A DNA stretch of 45,268 nt from Clostridiales bacterium UBA1701. GTDB taxonomy: Bacteria > Bacillota > Clostridia > Oscillospirales > Oscillospiraceae. Under the pieces are notes generated by a model. The model was not told the origin of the DNA, made no database searches, and saw only the letters and a list, made by a program, of their open reading frames with translations. The stretch spans positions 9,457 to 54,724 of the forward strand of contig DCJL01000025.1 of assembly GCA_002320035.1 (NCBI GenBank), written 5' to 3'. The stretch's first letter is position 1. Each line of letters opens with the position of its first letter. This document shows positions 7,722-14,947 of the stretch, piece by piece. The position numbers and the translations under genes were made by a program.

Positions 7722-8036
7722 ATGAAGCATGCAATCATCGTGACCGGCGGCAAGCAGTACCGCGTTGCCGAGGGAGATGTGGTGTTCATCGAGAAGCTGG
7801 ACGTCGCAGCCGGCGAGTCCGTCAAGTTTGACCAGGTTCTGGCCGTTGTCGACGGGGAGACCGCTGTTTTCGGCGCTCCTGTTATTGAAGGCGCATCCGT
7901 CACCGCAAATGTGGTCAAGAACGGCAAGGCTGCCAAGGTTCGCGTTTACAAGATGAAGCCCAAAAAGGGCTATCGCAGAACGCAGGGTCACAGACAGCCC
8001 TATACCAAGGTTCAGATTGAAACCATCAACGCGTAA
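7722..8036 (+). CDS. rplU: Large ribosomal subunit protein bL21
   Basis: A 104-aa protein with the whole L21 pattern: the N-terminal AIIVTGGKQYRVAEGD, and near the C-terminus KPKKGYRRTQGHRQPYTKVQIE, which binds 23S rRNA. Length is standard. GGGAGG lies a few bases upstream of the ATG. It is the first gene of an operon with rpmA, 39 bases downstream. In most Firmicutes a small protease gene (prp/ysxB) sits between these two genes; here there is no room for it. Confidence 0.98.
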   Translation: MKHAIIVTGGKQYRVAEGDVVFIEKLDVAAGESVKFDQVLAVVDGETAVFGAPVIEGASVTANVVKNGKAAKVRVYKMKPKKGYRRTQGHRQPYTKVQIETINA

Positions 8037-8075
8037 TTTCCGCAACTGATTGTGACTTATGGAGGTGTAAGCTAA

Positions 8076-8339
8076 ATGGCACATAAAAAAGGCATGGGTT
8101 CTACCAAGAACGGCCGCGATAGTGAGTCAAAGCGTCTTGGCGCCAAGAGAGCCGATGGGCAGTTTGTCCTGGCCGGCAACATCCTTGTCAGACAGCGCGG
8201 AACCAAGATTCACCCCGGCACCAATGTGGGCAAGGGCAAGGACGACACCCTGTTTGCTCTGGTCGACGGCACCGTGAAGTTTGAGCGCATGGACAAGGAC
8301 CGCAAGAAGGTCTCTGTTTACGAAGAAATCGCACAGTAA
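8076..8339 (+). CDS. rpmA: Large ribosomal subunit protein bL27, without N-terminal extension
   Basis: An 87-aa L27 beginning MAHKKGMGSTKNGRDSESK, the mature form that reaches into the peptidyl transferase centre. The rest (RRGTKIHPG-like and GKGKDDTLFALVDG) is canonical. GGAGGTG at 8061-8067 fixes the start. Many Firmicutes make L27 with about nine extra N-terminal residues ending in Phe-Phe, removed by the Prp protease encoded next door. This gene has neither the extension nor the neighbouring protease gene. A rho-independent terminator follows immediately. Confidence 0.98.
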   Translation: MAHKKGMGSTKNGRDSESKRLGAKRADGQFVLAGNILVRQRGTKIHPGTNVGKGKDDTLFALVDGTVKFERMDKDRKKVSVYEEIAQ

Positions 8340-8348
8340 ATGACCATC

Positions 8349-8376
8349 AAAGGCCGGACGCAAGTCCGGCCTTTTT
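8349..8376 (+). terminator. Rho-independent terminator of rplU-rpmA
   Basis: Stem AAAGGCCGGAC/GTCCGGCCTTTTT with a GCAA-type loop and T-run. Confidence 0.9.
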
Positions 8377-8500
8377 AAGATTTGCAGCGTATTTATTTCC
8401 GCCGTCATGTCATAATAACAGGGCGGAGGAGAAATCGAGAGGGGCGGGCCGCCCCTGAATTTTCAATGCTGCCGCTTCTGGCGGCGGGAAGGAGGCGCCA

Positions 8501-9784
8501 ATGGCGTCAGCTTTTGTTGATAAAGCACGCATCACCATCCAGGCCGGCAAGGGCGGGGACGGCGCGGTAGCCTTTCACCGAGAAAAATATGTGGCCGCCG
8601 GCGGCCCCGACGGGGGAGACGGAGGCCGTGGAGGCAATATCGTCTTTGTGGTGGATGATAATATGTCCACCCTGATGGATTTTCGATACAAGCGCAAGTA
8701 TACGGCCGGCCACGGAGCCAACGGTCAGGGCAAGCGATGCTATGGCAGGGACGGGGAAACCCTCTATATAAAGGTCCCCCGGGGTACGATCGTCCGTGAC
8801 ACCGCCACCGGGGCCATTATGCACGATATGTCCACCGGTGAAAACTGGGTCGCAGCCAGAGGCGGCCGGGGCGGCTGGGGCAATATGCATTTTGCCACGC
8901 CTACCCGCCAGGTGCCCCGTTTTGCCAAGCCGGGGCTGCCCGGCGAGAGCCATGACATTACTCTGGAGCTGAAGCTCCTGGCGGATGTAGGCCTTGTGGG
9001 CTTTCCCAATGTGGGCAAGTCCACACTGCTCTCCGTTGTGAGCAAAGCCCATCCAAAAATCGCAAATTATCACTTTACTACGCTTTTCCCCAATCTTGGA
9101 GTCGTATATGTGGACGAGGGCGTGTCCTTTGTTATGGCGGATATCCCCGGCATCATTGCGGGAGCCTCCCAGGGCGCGGGTCTTGGCCATGATTTTCTCC
9201 GCCATATTGACCGCTGCCGCCTGCTTGTCCATCTGGTTGATGTCTCCGGCAGCGAGGGCCGGGACCCGGTGACGGATTTTGAGGCCATCAATGCAGAGCT
9301 GCGCGAGTACAGTCCAGCGCTTGCCTCCCGCCCTCAGATTGTCGCTGCCAACAAGTGTGATCTGCTCTGCGGGGACCGGGAAAACATCGAGCGTCTGAAG
9401 AGCCGGGTGGAGGAACTTGGCTATGAATTTTTCGAGATGAGCGCCGTGACCCATGAGGGGACCCGTGAGCTTGTAAAGGAGTGCTCGCGCCGCCTTTCCC
9501 AATTGCCCCCTGTCCTCAGCTATAAGGCCGATTATGTGCCTCCCGAGCCTGTCATAGACAGCGCTGAAGAGCTGCTGATCCAGAACTTTGATGATATGTG
9601 GACTGTGGAGGGCCCCTGGCTTCAGCGCCTTGTGGCCACAGTCAACTTCTCCGATTATGAAAGCCGCATGTATTTTGACCGCGTCCTCCGTGAAGCCGGC
9701 GTGTATCAGCGCATGGAGGAAATGGGCGTCAAGGACGGAGATACCGTTAGCATGTATGATCTTATGTTTGAATATAAAGACTGA
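8501..9784 (+). CDS. obg: GTPase Obg (CgtA), ribosome assembly and stress GTPase
   Basis: A 427-aa Obg with all three domains. The glycine-rich Obg fold spans residues 1-158 (AGKGGDGAVAFHREKYV, GGPDGGDGGRGG). The G domain begins near 160 with Walker A GFPNVGKST (167-175), switch II DIPGII and NKCD for guanine recognition. The C-terminal OCT domain (about 340-427) ends in DLMFEYKD. Obg acts in 50S maturation and, in sporulating bacteria, in stress and sporulation signalling. AAGGAGG just before the ATG fixes the start. Its place after rplU-rpmA is the normal Firmicutes order. A terminator separates it from rpmA, so it likely has its own promoter at 8380-8480, which I could not place. Confidence 0.98.
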   Translation: MASAFVDKARITIQAGKGGDGAVAFHREKYVAAGGPDGGDGGRGGNIVFVVDDNMSTLMDFRYKRKYTAGHGANGQGKRCYGRDGETLYIKVPRGTIVRDTATGAIMHDMSTGENWVAARGGRGGWGNMHFATPTRQVPRFAKPGLPGESHDITLELKLLADVGLVGFPNVGKSTLLSVVSKAHPKIANYHFTTLFPNLGVVYVDEGVSFVMADIPGIIAGASQGAGLGHDFLRHIDRCRLLVHLVDVSGSEGRDPVTDFEAINAELREYSPALASRPQIVAANKCDLLCGDRENIERLKSRVEELGYEFFEMSAVTHEGTRELVKECSRRLSQLPPVLSYKADYVPPEPVIDSAEELLIQNFDDMWTVEGPWLQRLVATVNFSDYESRMYFDRVLREAGVYQRMEEMGVKDGDTVSMYDLMFEYKD

Positions 9785-9820
9785 AAATCACGGGAGGGCA
9801 CAGGCCCTCCCGTGATTTTT
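9784..9820. terminator. Bidirectional terminator between obg and the SASP gene
   Basis: A 16-bp stem AAAATCACGGGAGGGC/GCCCTCCCGTGATTTT with T-run on the forward strand and A-run at the other end. It serves both convergent genes. Confidence 0.9.
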
Positions 9821-9833
9821 GCGGATTGTAAGC

Positions 9834-10034
9834 TTACTTCATGCCGTTTTCGTAGGCCTGGATCATCTTTTTGACCATCTGGCCACCGACAGAACCGGCC
9901 TGACGGCTGGTCAGGTCGCCGTTGTAACCGTTCTTCAGGTTAACGCCAACCTCAGAAGCGGCCTCCATCTTGAACTTGTCCATAGCCTCGCGGGCAGCGG
10001 GGTTCACAAGATGATTACTGGAATTGTTAGACAT
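9834..10034 (-). CDS. Small acid-soluble spore protein, alpha/beta type
   Basis: A 66-aa SASP, the DNA-coating protein of dormant spores that protects DNA from UV and heat. It shows the germination protease site region KFKMEAASEVGV and the DNA-binding signature GDLTSRQAGSVGGQMVKKMI. It starts at 10034 (MSNNSSNH), because AAGGAG lies nine bases upstream; the ATG at 10043 directly abuts that site and cannot use it. The gene stands alone and should be transcribed in the forespore, by sigma G; I could not identify a convincing sigma-G promoter by eye. Alpha/beta SASPs usually occur in several copies per genome. Confidence 0.95.
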   Translation of the reverse strand: MSNNSSNHLVNPAAREAMDKFKMEAASEVGVNLKNGYNGDLTSRQAGSVGGQMVKKMIQAYENGMK

Positions 10035-10479
10035 GACTTGCATCTCCTTTTTTGTCTTTTTGGGTTTTTGCCCGTGCTTATCTTTTGCGGATGGAAAATA
10101 GATATTCAGAAAAAAATATGCAATTTCTGTATCCGATTAAGCATAAGAGCACTTTGAGATGGTTTTTGCTGGCAAAAAATGTATTTGCAGCCTTTCTCCA
10201 TAATTTTCAAATATGTTTATGAAAGGACTTTTGCATGCAAGATCATTATCGGGAATCGTTTACAAGCCCGAAGAGATTCCGGACAGCGCTAAAATTGACG
10301 CAAGCCTCTTCCGTGAAAACTTGTCAAAGGCCCGGGATTTGCCGGCGGAAAAGTTATTGGATAAAAAAAGCAATCCTACCGGGAAATTACGCCCAAAGCG
10401 CTTACAAATGGCGGCTGGCCTGTGAAACAGCACGGCCTGCCGGCTTTGGCCGGGATAAATTACTTGCAATGTATATCAT
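10035..10479. other. Intergenic stretch without a convincing gene
   Basis: About 445 AT-rich bases between the SASP gene and the promoter at 10480. The reverse-strand part near 10044-10140 should hold the SASP promoter. A short frame at 10213-10425 is listed separately. I see no RNA gene or repeat. Confidence 0.5.
10213..10425 (+). CDS. Doubtful small open frame (70 aa), unknown
   Basis: The inferred protein has a plausible composition (VYKPEEIPDSAKIDASLF, then LSKARDLPAEKLLDKK) and codon use similar to its neighbours. However, no ribosome binding site precedes the ATG at 10213, and I recognise no family. A second frame starting at 10235 does have GAAAGGA upstream, but its product is rich in Trp, Cys and Lys and reads like an out-of-frame shadow. 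This could be a decayed gene fragment. Treat as unproven. Confidence 0.2.
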   Translation: MFMKGLLHARSLSGIVYKPEEIPDSAKIDASLFRENLSKARDLPAEKLLDKKSNPTGKLRPKRLQMAAGL

Positions 10480-10508
10480 TTGACAGCCTCAACAGATTAT
10501 GATATGAT
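10480..10508 (+). promoter_or_regulatory. Sigma-A promoter of the 103-aa unknown gene
   Basis: TTGACA (10480-10485), 17 bases, TATGAT (10503-10508), followed by GGGAGG before the ATG at 10538. Confidence 0.75.
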
Positions 10509-10537
10509 TCTTAAATAAATGTGGGAGGAATGCAGAT

Positions 10538-10849
10538 ATGGAAAAAAATATTCCTTTTGAAAAGCTCTCGAAGAAGAAACAGCGGGAACTGAACACAAAA
10601 ATGCGCGGAAGCTGGTACGGCCTGAATCCGGTTACCCGCAGGCCTGATAATTCAAAAGCCTACAACAGACGAAAGGCGCGGAAATGGAGTGATGATTCCA
10701 GGACCGTGCCTTTTGCTATCGCTGCGCCGGGAGAACAATACCCCTGTTATTCATATATTTCCACGGAAATAGGATACCAGCCGGCACCCGTTTCTGATAT
10801 AATGGACGCAATGGGAACGGGAGACAGCCCGCTTATCGCGCCCTATTAA
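10538..10849 (+). CDS. Small basic protein of unknown function
   Basis: A 103-aa cytoplasmic protein with no signal peptide or membrane helix. The N-terminal half is strongly basic (LSKKKQRELNTKMRG, then YNRRKARKWSDD) and contains WYGLNPVTRRP; the C-terminal half is neutral and Pro/Ile-rich. The basic start could bind nucleic acid or ribosomes, but that is only composition. It has a good promoter (10480-10508) and ribosome binding site GGGAGG, so it is a real expressed gene rather than chance. I do not recognise the family. The deformylase-like gene follows after about 100 bases without an obvious terminator, so they may be co-transcribed. Confidence 0.72.
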   Translation: MEKNIPFEKLSKKKQRELNTKMRGSWYGLNPVTRRPDNSKAYNRRKARKWSDDSRTVPFAIAAPGEQYPCYSYISTEIGYQPAPVSDIMDAMGTGDSPLIAPY

Positions 10850-10945
10850 AGAAAAAGAGCCGGTATGCGGCAGATGTGTTCCGGAAGATTGCCGAGAGAA
10901 GAAATACAGAACGAAAACTCCGAAAGAAAACCGGGAGGAAATGAT

Positions 10946-11356
10946 ATGATTCGGGAAATTTGCAAAGACGAGGCGTTCCTCTCCCAGCGGGCCGAGCCGG
11001 CGACGGTGGACGACCTCAGTGTGGCGCAGGACTTACTGGAAACGCTGGAAGCCCACAGAGAAGGCTGTGTGGGCATGGCGGCCAACATGATCGGCGTGAA
11101 TAAGCGCATCATTGTCTTCGACAACGAAGGCAGCTACATGGCTATGTTCAACCCGGAGATCGTCAAACAGTCCGGCCCCTATGAGGCGGAGGAGGGATGC
11201 CTGTCCCTCAACGGCACCCGCAAGACCAAGCGGTTCCGGTCCGTAAAGGTGCAATACCAGAACGCGAAGTTCCAGATGCGTCTCAAGACCTTCACCGGCT
11301 GGACCGCGGAGATCATTCAGCACGAGATCGACCACTGCGAGGGGATCCTCATCTAA
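10946..11356 (+). CDS. Peptide deformylase-like protein with altered motif I
   Basis: A 136-aa short peptide deformylase. PDF removes the formyl group from nascent N-termini using a metal held by Cys and two His. Motif II EGCLS (C85) and motif III HEIDH (H126, E127, H130) are intact. Motif I, normally GxGLAAxQ, reads G43-M-A-A-N-M-I-G, so the conserved Gln that stabilises the reaction is Met48. The protein is shorter than the usual 150-190 aa. The start ATG at 10946 has GGGAGGAA five bases upstream. It is probably a second, divergent PDF beside a canonical one elsewhere; it might act on a special substrate or be inactive. Metal binding looks preserved. Confidence 0.85.
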   Translation: MIREICKDEAFLSQRAEPATVDDLSVAQDLLETLEAHREGCVGMAANMIGVNKRIIVFDNEGSYMAMFNPEIVKQSGPYEAEEGCLSLNGTRKTKRFRSVKVQYQNAKFQMRLKTFTGWTAEIIQHEIDHCEGILI

Positions 11357-11433
11357 GAGAAGCTGCCATTGGCGAGGACTGGTCTGTCGCCTGCTTTCCG
11401 CCTTGCGCCGCCGCCCACGTTTCATCAACAAGA

Positions 11434-11471
11434 AAAGGCAGACACATGAATAAATATGTGTCTGCTTTTTT
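11434..11471 (+). terminator. Rho-independent terminator
   Basis: Stem GCAGACACAT/ATGTGTCTGC (11438-11447 and 11456-11465) followed by seven T. It ends the deformylase-like transcript. Confidence 0.9.
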
Positions 11472-11513
11472 CACCTGCGGCCCCGGGCAGCCGGCGGTGT
11501 TGACGTCTCTGAA

Positions 11514-11915
11514 TCAGTCGGTTTCCACTTCATAGGGCCAGTCGATGATACCGCCGAATTCTTTGACATTGGTATAGCCCAGCGCTGCCAGCGTTTCGGC
11601 GGCAAGCTTGCTGCGCCGGCCGCTGCGGCAGTAGACAAGGATGAGCTGGGCCTTGTCAGGCAGAAGGCTTTCTGCCTTTTTTGAGACTTCATAGTCAGGC
11701 AGCAACACGGCGCCGGGGATGTGGCCAGCTGCAAATTCTTCCTCCGTGCGGACGTCCAGAATAATGCAGTCCGCCTCCTCGTCCATGCGTTCCTTGGCCT
11801 CTTCGGCGGTGATGCTCATATAGCCTGCCTCCGTTTCGTTTTTGCCGGCCTGTCCGCAGGCGCACAACAGGGGGACAAGTATGCCCGCGATTAGGGCGCA
11901 GATAATTCTTTTCAT
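11514..11915 (-). CDS. Rhodanese-domain lipoprotein
   Basis: A 133-aa surface protein. The N-terminus MKRIICALIAGILVPLLCAC is a lipoprotein signal with lipobox Leu-Leu-Cys or Leu-Cys-Ala-Cys. The remainder is one rhodanese domain with the active loop YCRSGRRS (catalytic Cys) and the LDVRTEEEFAAGHIPGA signature. Rhodaneses carry sulfur as a persulfide; as a lipoprotein it would act outside the cell. AGAGAGG precedes the ATG. It is the downstream gene of a pair with the 68-aa coiled-coil protein (11-base gap). The physiological sulfur donor and acceptor are unknown. Confidence 0.9.
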   Translation of the reverse strand: MKRIICALIAGILVPLLCACGQAGKNETEAGYMSITAEEAKERMDEEADCIILDVRTEEEFAAGHIPGAVLLPDYEVSKKAESLLPDKAQLILVYCRSGRRSKLAAETLAALGYTNVKEFGGIIDWPYEVETD

Positions 11916-11926
11916 ACAATACCTCT

Positions 11927-12133
11927 CTATTCTTCCGCAATTTGAAGCGCTTTATTAATCAGACCGTTTGAAAGTTCCAGCGCCTGAATACGCCGCTGGG
12001 CCAGTGTGATTTGCGCTTTATACCGCTTAGGATCCTCCTTGGCCTCCAGCGTTTTGACAACGCCGCGCAGCTTATGCAGCAGGGAATCAAGCTGGCGTTT
12101 GGCCTCCCACAGTTCTTCTTTTGTATAGTCCAT
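11927..12133 (-). CDS. Small predicted coiled-coil protein
   Basis: A 68-aa charged, helical protein (MDYTKEELWEAKRQLDSL onwards) with heptad-like leucines (LLHKLRGVVKTLEAK, then ALELSNGLINKAL). The ATG at 12133 is chosen because GGGAGA lies just before it; the frame runs upstream to 12202 but overlaps the end of thpR. No signal or membrane segment. The protein could dimerise or bind a partner; its family is not recognised. It sits between thpR (34 bases upstream) and the rhodanese lipoprotein and is likely co-transcribed with both. Confidence 0.75.
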   Translation of the reverse strand: MDYTKEELWEAKRQLDSLLHKLRGVVKTLEAKEDPKRYKAQITLAQRRIQALELSNGLINKALQIAEE

Positions 12134-12167
12134 GGCGCTTCTCCCTGATGGTAGAGACACGGCGGCC

Positions 12168-12653
12168 CTATATTTCAGTATATCTGAGCATGCCGTCAAC
12201 ACGCTCGGATTTCATGATGGAAATGCGTGAAACCCTCATTCTTGCGGGCGGGACGGTGAGCGGCGGAAGCCGCTCTGTGTTTACCCCGCGGGCCAGCATG
12301 ATGTGGGCCTTGAAGGGCTTATCGTCATAGTAAATCCCGTGCCGAGAGAGGGCCTCCCGGAGCGATGAGGCAAGCGACTGCATCTGCTCCTCACCGCTGA
12401 TTCCCAGCCACAGAATATCCCGGAAACTTCCGGGCTTTCCAAGCCCGATTTCAAAAGGAGACAGCGCCACTTCCCCTACGGTGTTGTGAATTTCCTTCAG
12501 CCGTGAAGTCTCCCCGATGAAGGCAAGGGTCAGATGCAGGTTATCCGGGTGGCTAAAGTTTCCGCGGACGCCTTGCCTGCGCAGCTCTGCCAGTATTTTA
12601 GCCAGACTGTTTTTCATTTCTTCTGTTAGGCGAACGGCAATAAAGATCCGCAT
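12168..12653 (-). CDS. thpR: RNA 2',3'-cyclic phosphodiesterase ThpR (LigT family)
   Basis: A 161-aa protein of the 2H phosphoesterase superfamily, which opens 2',3'-cyclic phosphates on RNA ends. The first catalytic motif is HLTLAF (near residue 40), and the second His motif is present as HIMLAR (near 117), one residue off the strict HxTLxR pattern. The N-terminus MRIFIAVRL is typical. GGAGG lies eight bases before the ATG at 12653. It is the first gene of the reverse cluster thpR, coiled-coil, rhodanese. The second-motif change from Thr to Met is worth noting: the Thr normally helps position the substrate phosphate. Confidence 0.9.
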   Translation of the reverse strand: MRIFIAVRLTEEMKNSLAKILAELRRQGVRGNFSHPDNLHLTLAFIGETSRLKEIHNTVGEVALSPFEIGLGKPGSFRDILWLGISGEEQMQSLASSLREALSRHGIYYDDKPFKAHIMLARGVNTERLPPLTVPPARMRVSRISIMKSERVDGMLRYTEI

Positions 12654-12852
12654 AGTTTCCGCCTCCGTTTCATGTGCCGAATTGAAGTGGTCTGGGTACC
12701 TGATTATTGTAACACAGATTCATACAAAACTGAAAAAATATTAACTTTTTCCCGGAAGATTTTTGCGTTTTCTTTTTTCCGGCGCAGGGACGGAGGAGCC
12801 TGCCGGGTGAAGTCTTTTGGTTTTGTCCGCAAGCTGCAATATCTGCCCTCGC

Positions 12853-12881
12853 TTGACAAAGGAAAAGCGGCGGTATATCAT
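12853..12881 (+). promoter_or_regulatory. Sigma-A promoter of the pseudo-P-type ATPase operon
   Basis: TTGACA (12853-12858), 17 bases, TATCAT (12876-12881). The rest of the 284-base gap to thpR (12654-12852) shows no gene. Confidence 0.65.
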
Positions 12882-12937
12882 TCACTGTGTAAAAAGCGGC
12901 CTTAAGGCCAAAAAACGGAGAGACAGAGGAGAAAAGT

Positions 12938-14947
12938 ATGGGCAAGCATCTTCCGCCGCCGAAAAACAAGCATCTGAGGCAAGCCGAGGCAAAAAAAACA
13001 GGTCCGGCTGTGATACAGAAGATACGGCAGGAAAAGCTGGTCTGCCGTTATGGCTGCGGGGCAAAGGACGTCGCCATTACGGCGGCAGCTTTGGCGCTGC
13101 TGATCGCCGCCTGCTTTATGCCCGTTGCATGGCCGCTCAAAGCGGCGGTTTTTCTCCCTGCCTGTCTGCTGGGCGGCTTTGAGATAATAAAAAACGCGTT
13201 TATAAAGGCTGTCGGCGGAGATTATATCCAGGAGGATCTGCTCATTATCCTGGCTGCCGCTGGAGCAATGTGCATTGGGGACTGTGCCGGGGCCGGGGCC
13301 CTGATAATCCTCTACCGCGCCGGCAGGCTGCTGGAGGCCTATTCCATTGAGAAAAGCAGAGAGGCTCGGGCCGGCATGAAAGACCTGCGTGCCGTCAAGG
13401 CCAGGCTTTTAACGGATGAGGGACCGATAAGCGTTCGGCCATGGGATCTGAGACCGGGGGACGTGATCTTCGTGGCCCCCGGGGAGCGCATTCCTCTGGA
13501 CGGAGTGATTATAGACGGTGTTACCACGCTGGACATGTCTCCGCTTACCGGGGAGACGAAGACCACAGCCGCCGCGCCGGGGAGCAGGGTGGTTTCGGGG
13601 GGCTTTAACATCACAAGCCCGGTGAAAATCAGGGTAAGCGCTGACTTCGATGACTCAACTGCGGCGAGGATCATGGAGCTTCTTGAAAATCCCGGCGGCT
13701 ATAAATCCGGCCAGGAGAGCCTTGCGGCCCGTTTCTCCGGATATTTCACACCGGCTGCAGCGCTGGCGGCTGTTTTAACCGCGGTGATCCCGCCTCTGTT
13801 CGGCGGCGAGTGGCTGCCATGGCTGAGAAGGGCACTGGTGCTGCTGGCCATTTCGGGAGCGGGCTCCTTGGCGGTATCTGTGCCGCTGGCCTATTTTGGC
13901 GGCGTCAGGAACGCGGCCGGAAACGGGGTGCTGATAAAGGGACACAATGATCTCGAGAGCCTGACCAAATCCCGTACAATGATTTTCTGCAAGACAGGTA
14001 TAATAACTGAGGGCCAGTACTCGATTGTGGACGTTTTTCCCGAGCCGGGAGTGAGCGAACAGAAACTGCTCAAAATAGCCGCCGCAGCGGAGCGAAATTC
14101 CCGGCATCCCATTGCGCGGCTGCTTCGCGCGGAGGCGGGTGCGCCGGGTGACGAGGGAGAGTTCCGGGCGGAGGAACTGCCGGGAAAGGGCGTAAGCGCC
14201 TATCTGGGGAAGAGCCATGTGTATGTGGGGAACGCCGTTCTGCTGGAAGAGCGTGGAATACGCTATGCCGTTCCCGGACGGCCGGGAATTGCGATTCATG
14301 TGGCGGTGGATGACCGGTACTGGGGCCATATTATTGTGGCCGATAAAATAAAGGACGGTGCTTTTGACACACTGGAGACGCTGCGCCATCACGGCGTGAG
14401 CAATATGGTCATGCTGACGGGGGATGTGCTGGCGGTCTCAAAGCCTGTGGCTTCGTCGCTGGATTTTGATATGGTGAAGGCGGGCCTGCTGCCGGAGGCC
14501 AAGGTGGCGGCAACAGAATATCTCCTTGCCACAAAGGCCGACGAGGCTGTTTTAAGCTTTGTGGGGGACGGAGAGCTGGATGCTATGGCGCTTAACAGGG
14601 CCGATCTTGGCATAGCGGTCGGGGCGCTTGGCTCTGACGAGGCTTTGGAGAATGCAGGAATAATTATCATGTCCGACGATATCCGAAAGCTTGCGCTGAC
14701 TATGAAAATTTCTGCCAGGACTGTGGGTGTGGCCAGAAACAATATATATCTTGTGCTGTCGGCAAAGCTGCTTATCGCTTCGCTGGCGCTTTGCGGTCTG
14801 ATGCCGCTGACGGCGGCGGCCATTGCGGATACTGCGGCCTGGGCGCTGGCCCTGTTCAATGCGCTGCGCACACTTCAATTCGAGAGCAGGTCCTCGAAGG
14901 AAGAAGAAGCGCCGCAAAAAGGGAAACGGAGGAAGAACAATGAATAA
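12938..14947 (+). CDS. P-type ATPase homologue lacking the phosphorylated Asp and CPC motif (probable pseudo-pump)
   Basis: A 669-aa protein aligned end to end with P1B-type Zn/Cd/Pb ATPases: cytoplasmic basic N-terminus without an HMA domain, membrane helices before residue 140, actuator domain with MSPLTGE, and the helix region around 300-320. A P/N domain with HP (SRHP), MLTGD and GDGxxD follows, then the last helices. Three key sites are changed: the DKTGT phosphorylation motif is CKTGI (C351, codon 13988-13990); the intramembrane CPC is G307-A-G309; and GDGIND is GDGELD. The ZntA-type Lys and Asp in the last two helices appear kept. The frame is intact and RBS AGAGGAG precedes the ATG. 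It overlaps the nitroreductase start (ATGAATAA). It may regulate or sense metal or lipid instead of pumping. The family is certain; the activity is not. Confidence 0.9.
   Translation: MGKHLPPPKNKHLRQAEAKKTGPAVIQKIRQEKLVCRYGCGAKDVAITAAALALLIAACFMPVAWPLKAAVFLPACLLGGFEIIKNAFIKAVGGDYIQEDLLIILAAAGAMCIGDCAGAGALIILYRAGRLLEAYSIEKSREARAGMKDLRAVKARLLTDEGPISVRPWDLRPGDVIFVAPGERIPLDGVIIDGVTTLDMSPLTGETKTTAAAPGSRVVSGGFNITSPVKIRVSADFDDSTAARIMELLENPGGYKSGQESLAARFSGYFTPAAALAAVLTAVIPPLFGGEWLPWLRRALVLLAISGAGSLAVSVPLAYFGGVRNAAGNGVLIKGHNDLESLTKSRTMIFCKTGIITEGQYSIVDVFPEPGVSEQKLLKIAAAAERNSRHPIARLLRAEAGAPGDEGEFRAEELPGKGVSAYLGKSHVYVGNAVLLEERGIRYAVPGRPGIAIHVAVDDRYWGHIIVADKIKDGAFDTLETLRHHGVSNMVMLTGDVLAVSKPVASSLDFDMVKAGLLPEAKVAATEYLLATKADEAVLSFVGDGELDAMALNRADLGIAVGALGSDEALENAGIIIMSDDIRKLALTMKISARTVGVARNNIYLVLSAKLLIASLALCGLMPLTAAAIADTAAWALALFNALRTLQFESRSSKEEEAPQKGKRRKNNE

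Noticed and set aside
10044..10140. A sigma-G promoter for the SASP gene
   Set aside because: GAATA/GCATA-like pieces occur but no -10 CATxxTA lies at the right spacing.
13339..14871. Several long reverse frames across the P-type ATPase homologue
   Set aside because: Shadows of a GC-rich forward gene; no motif or ribosome binding site.
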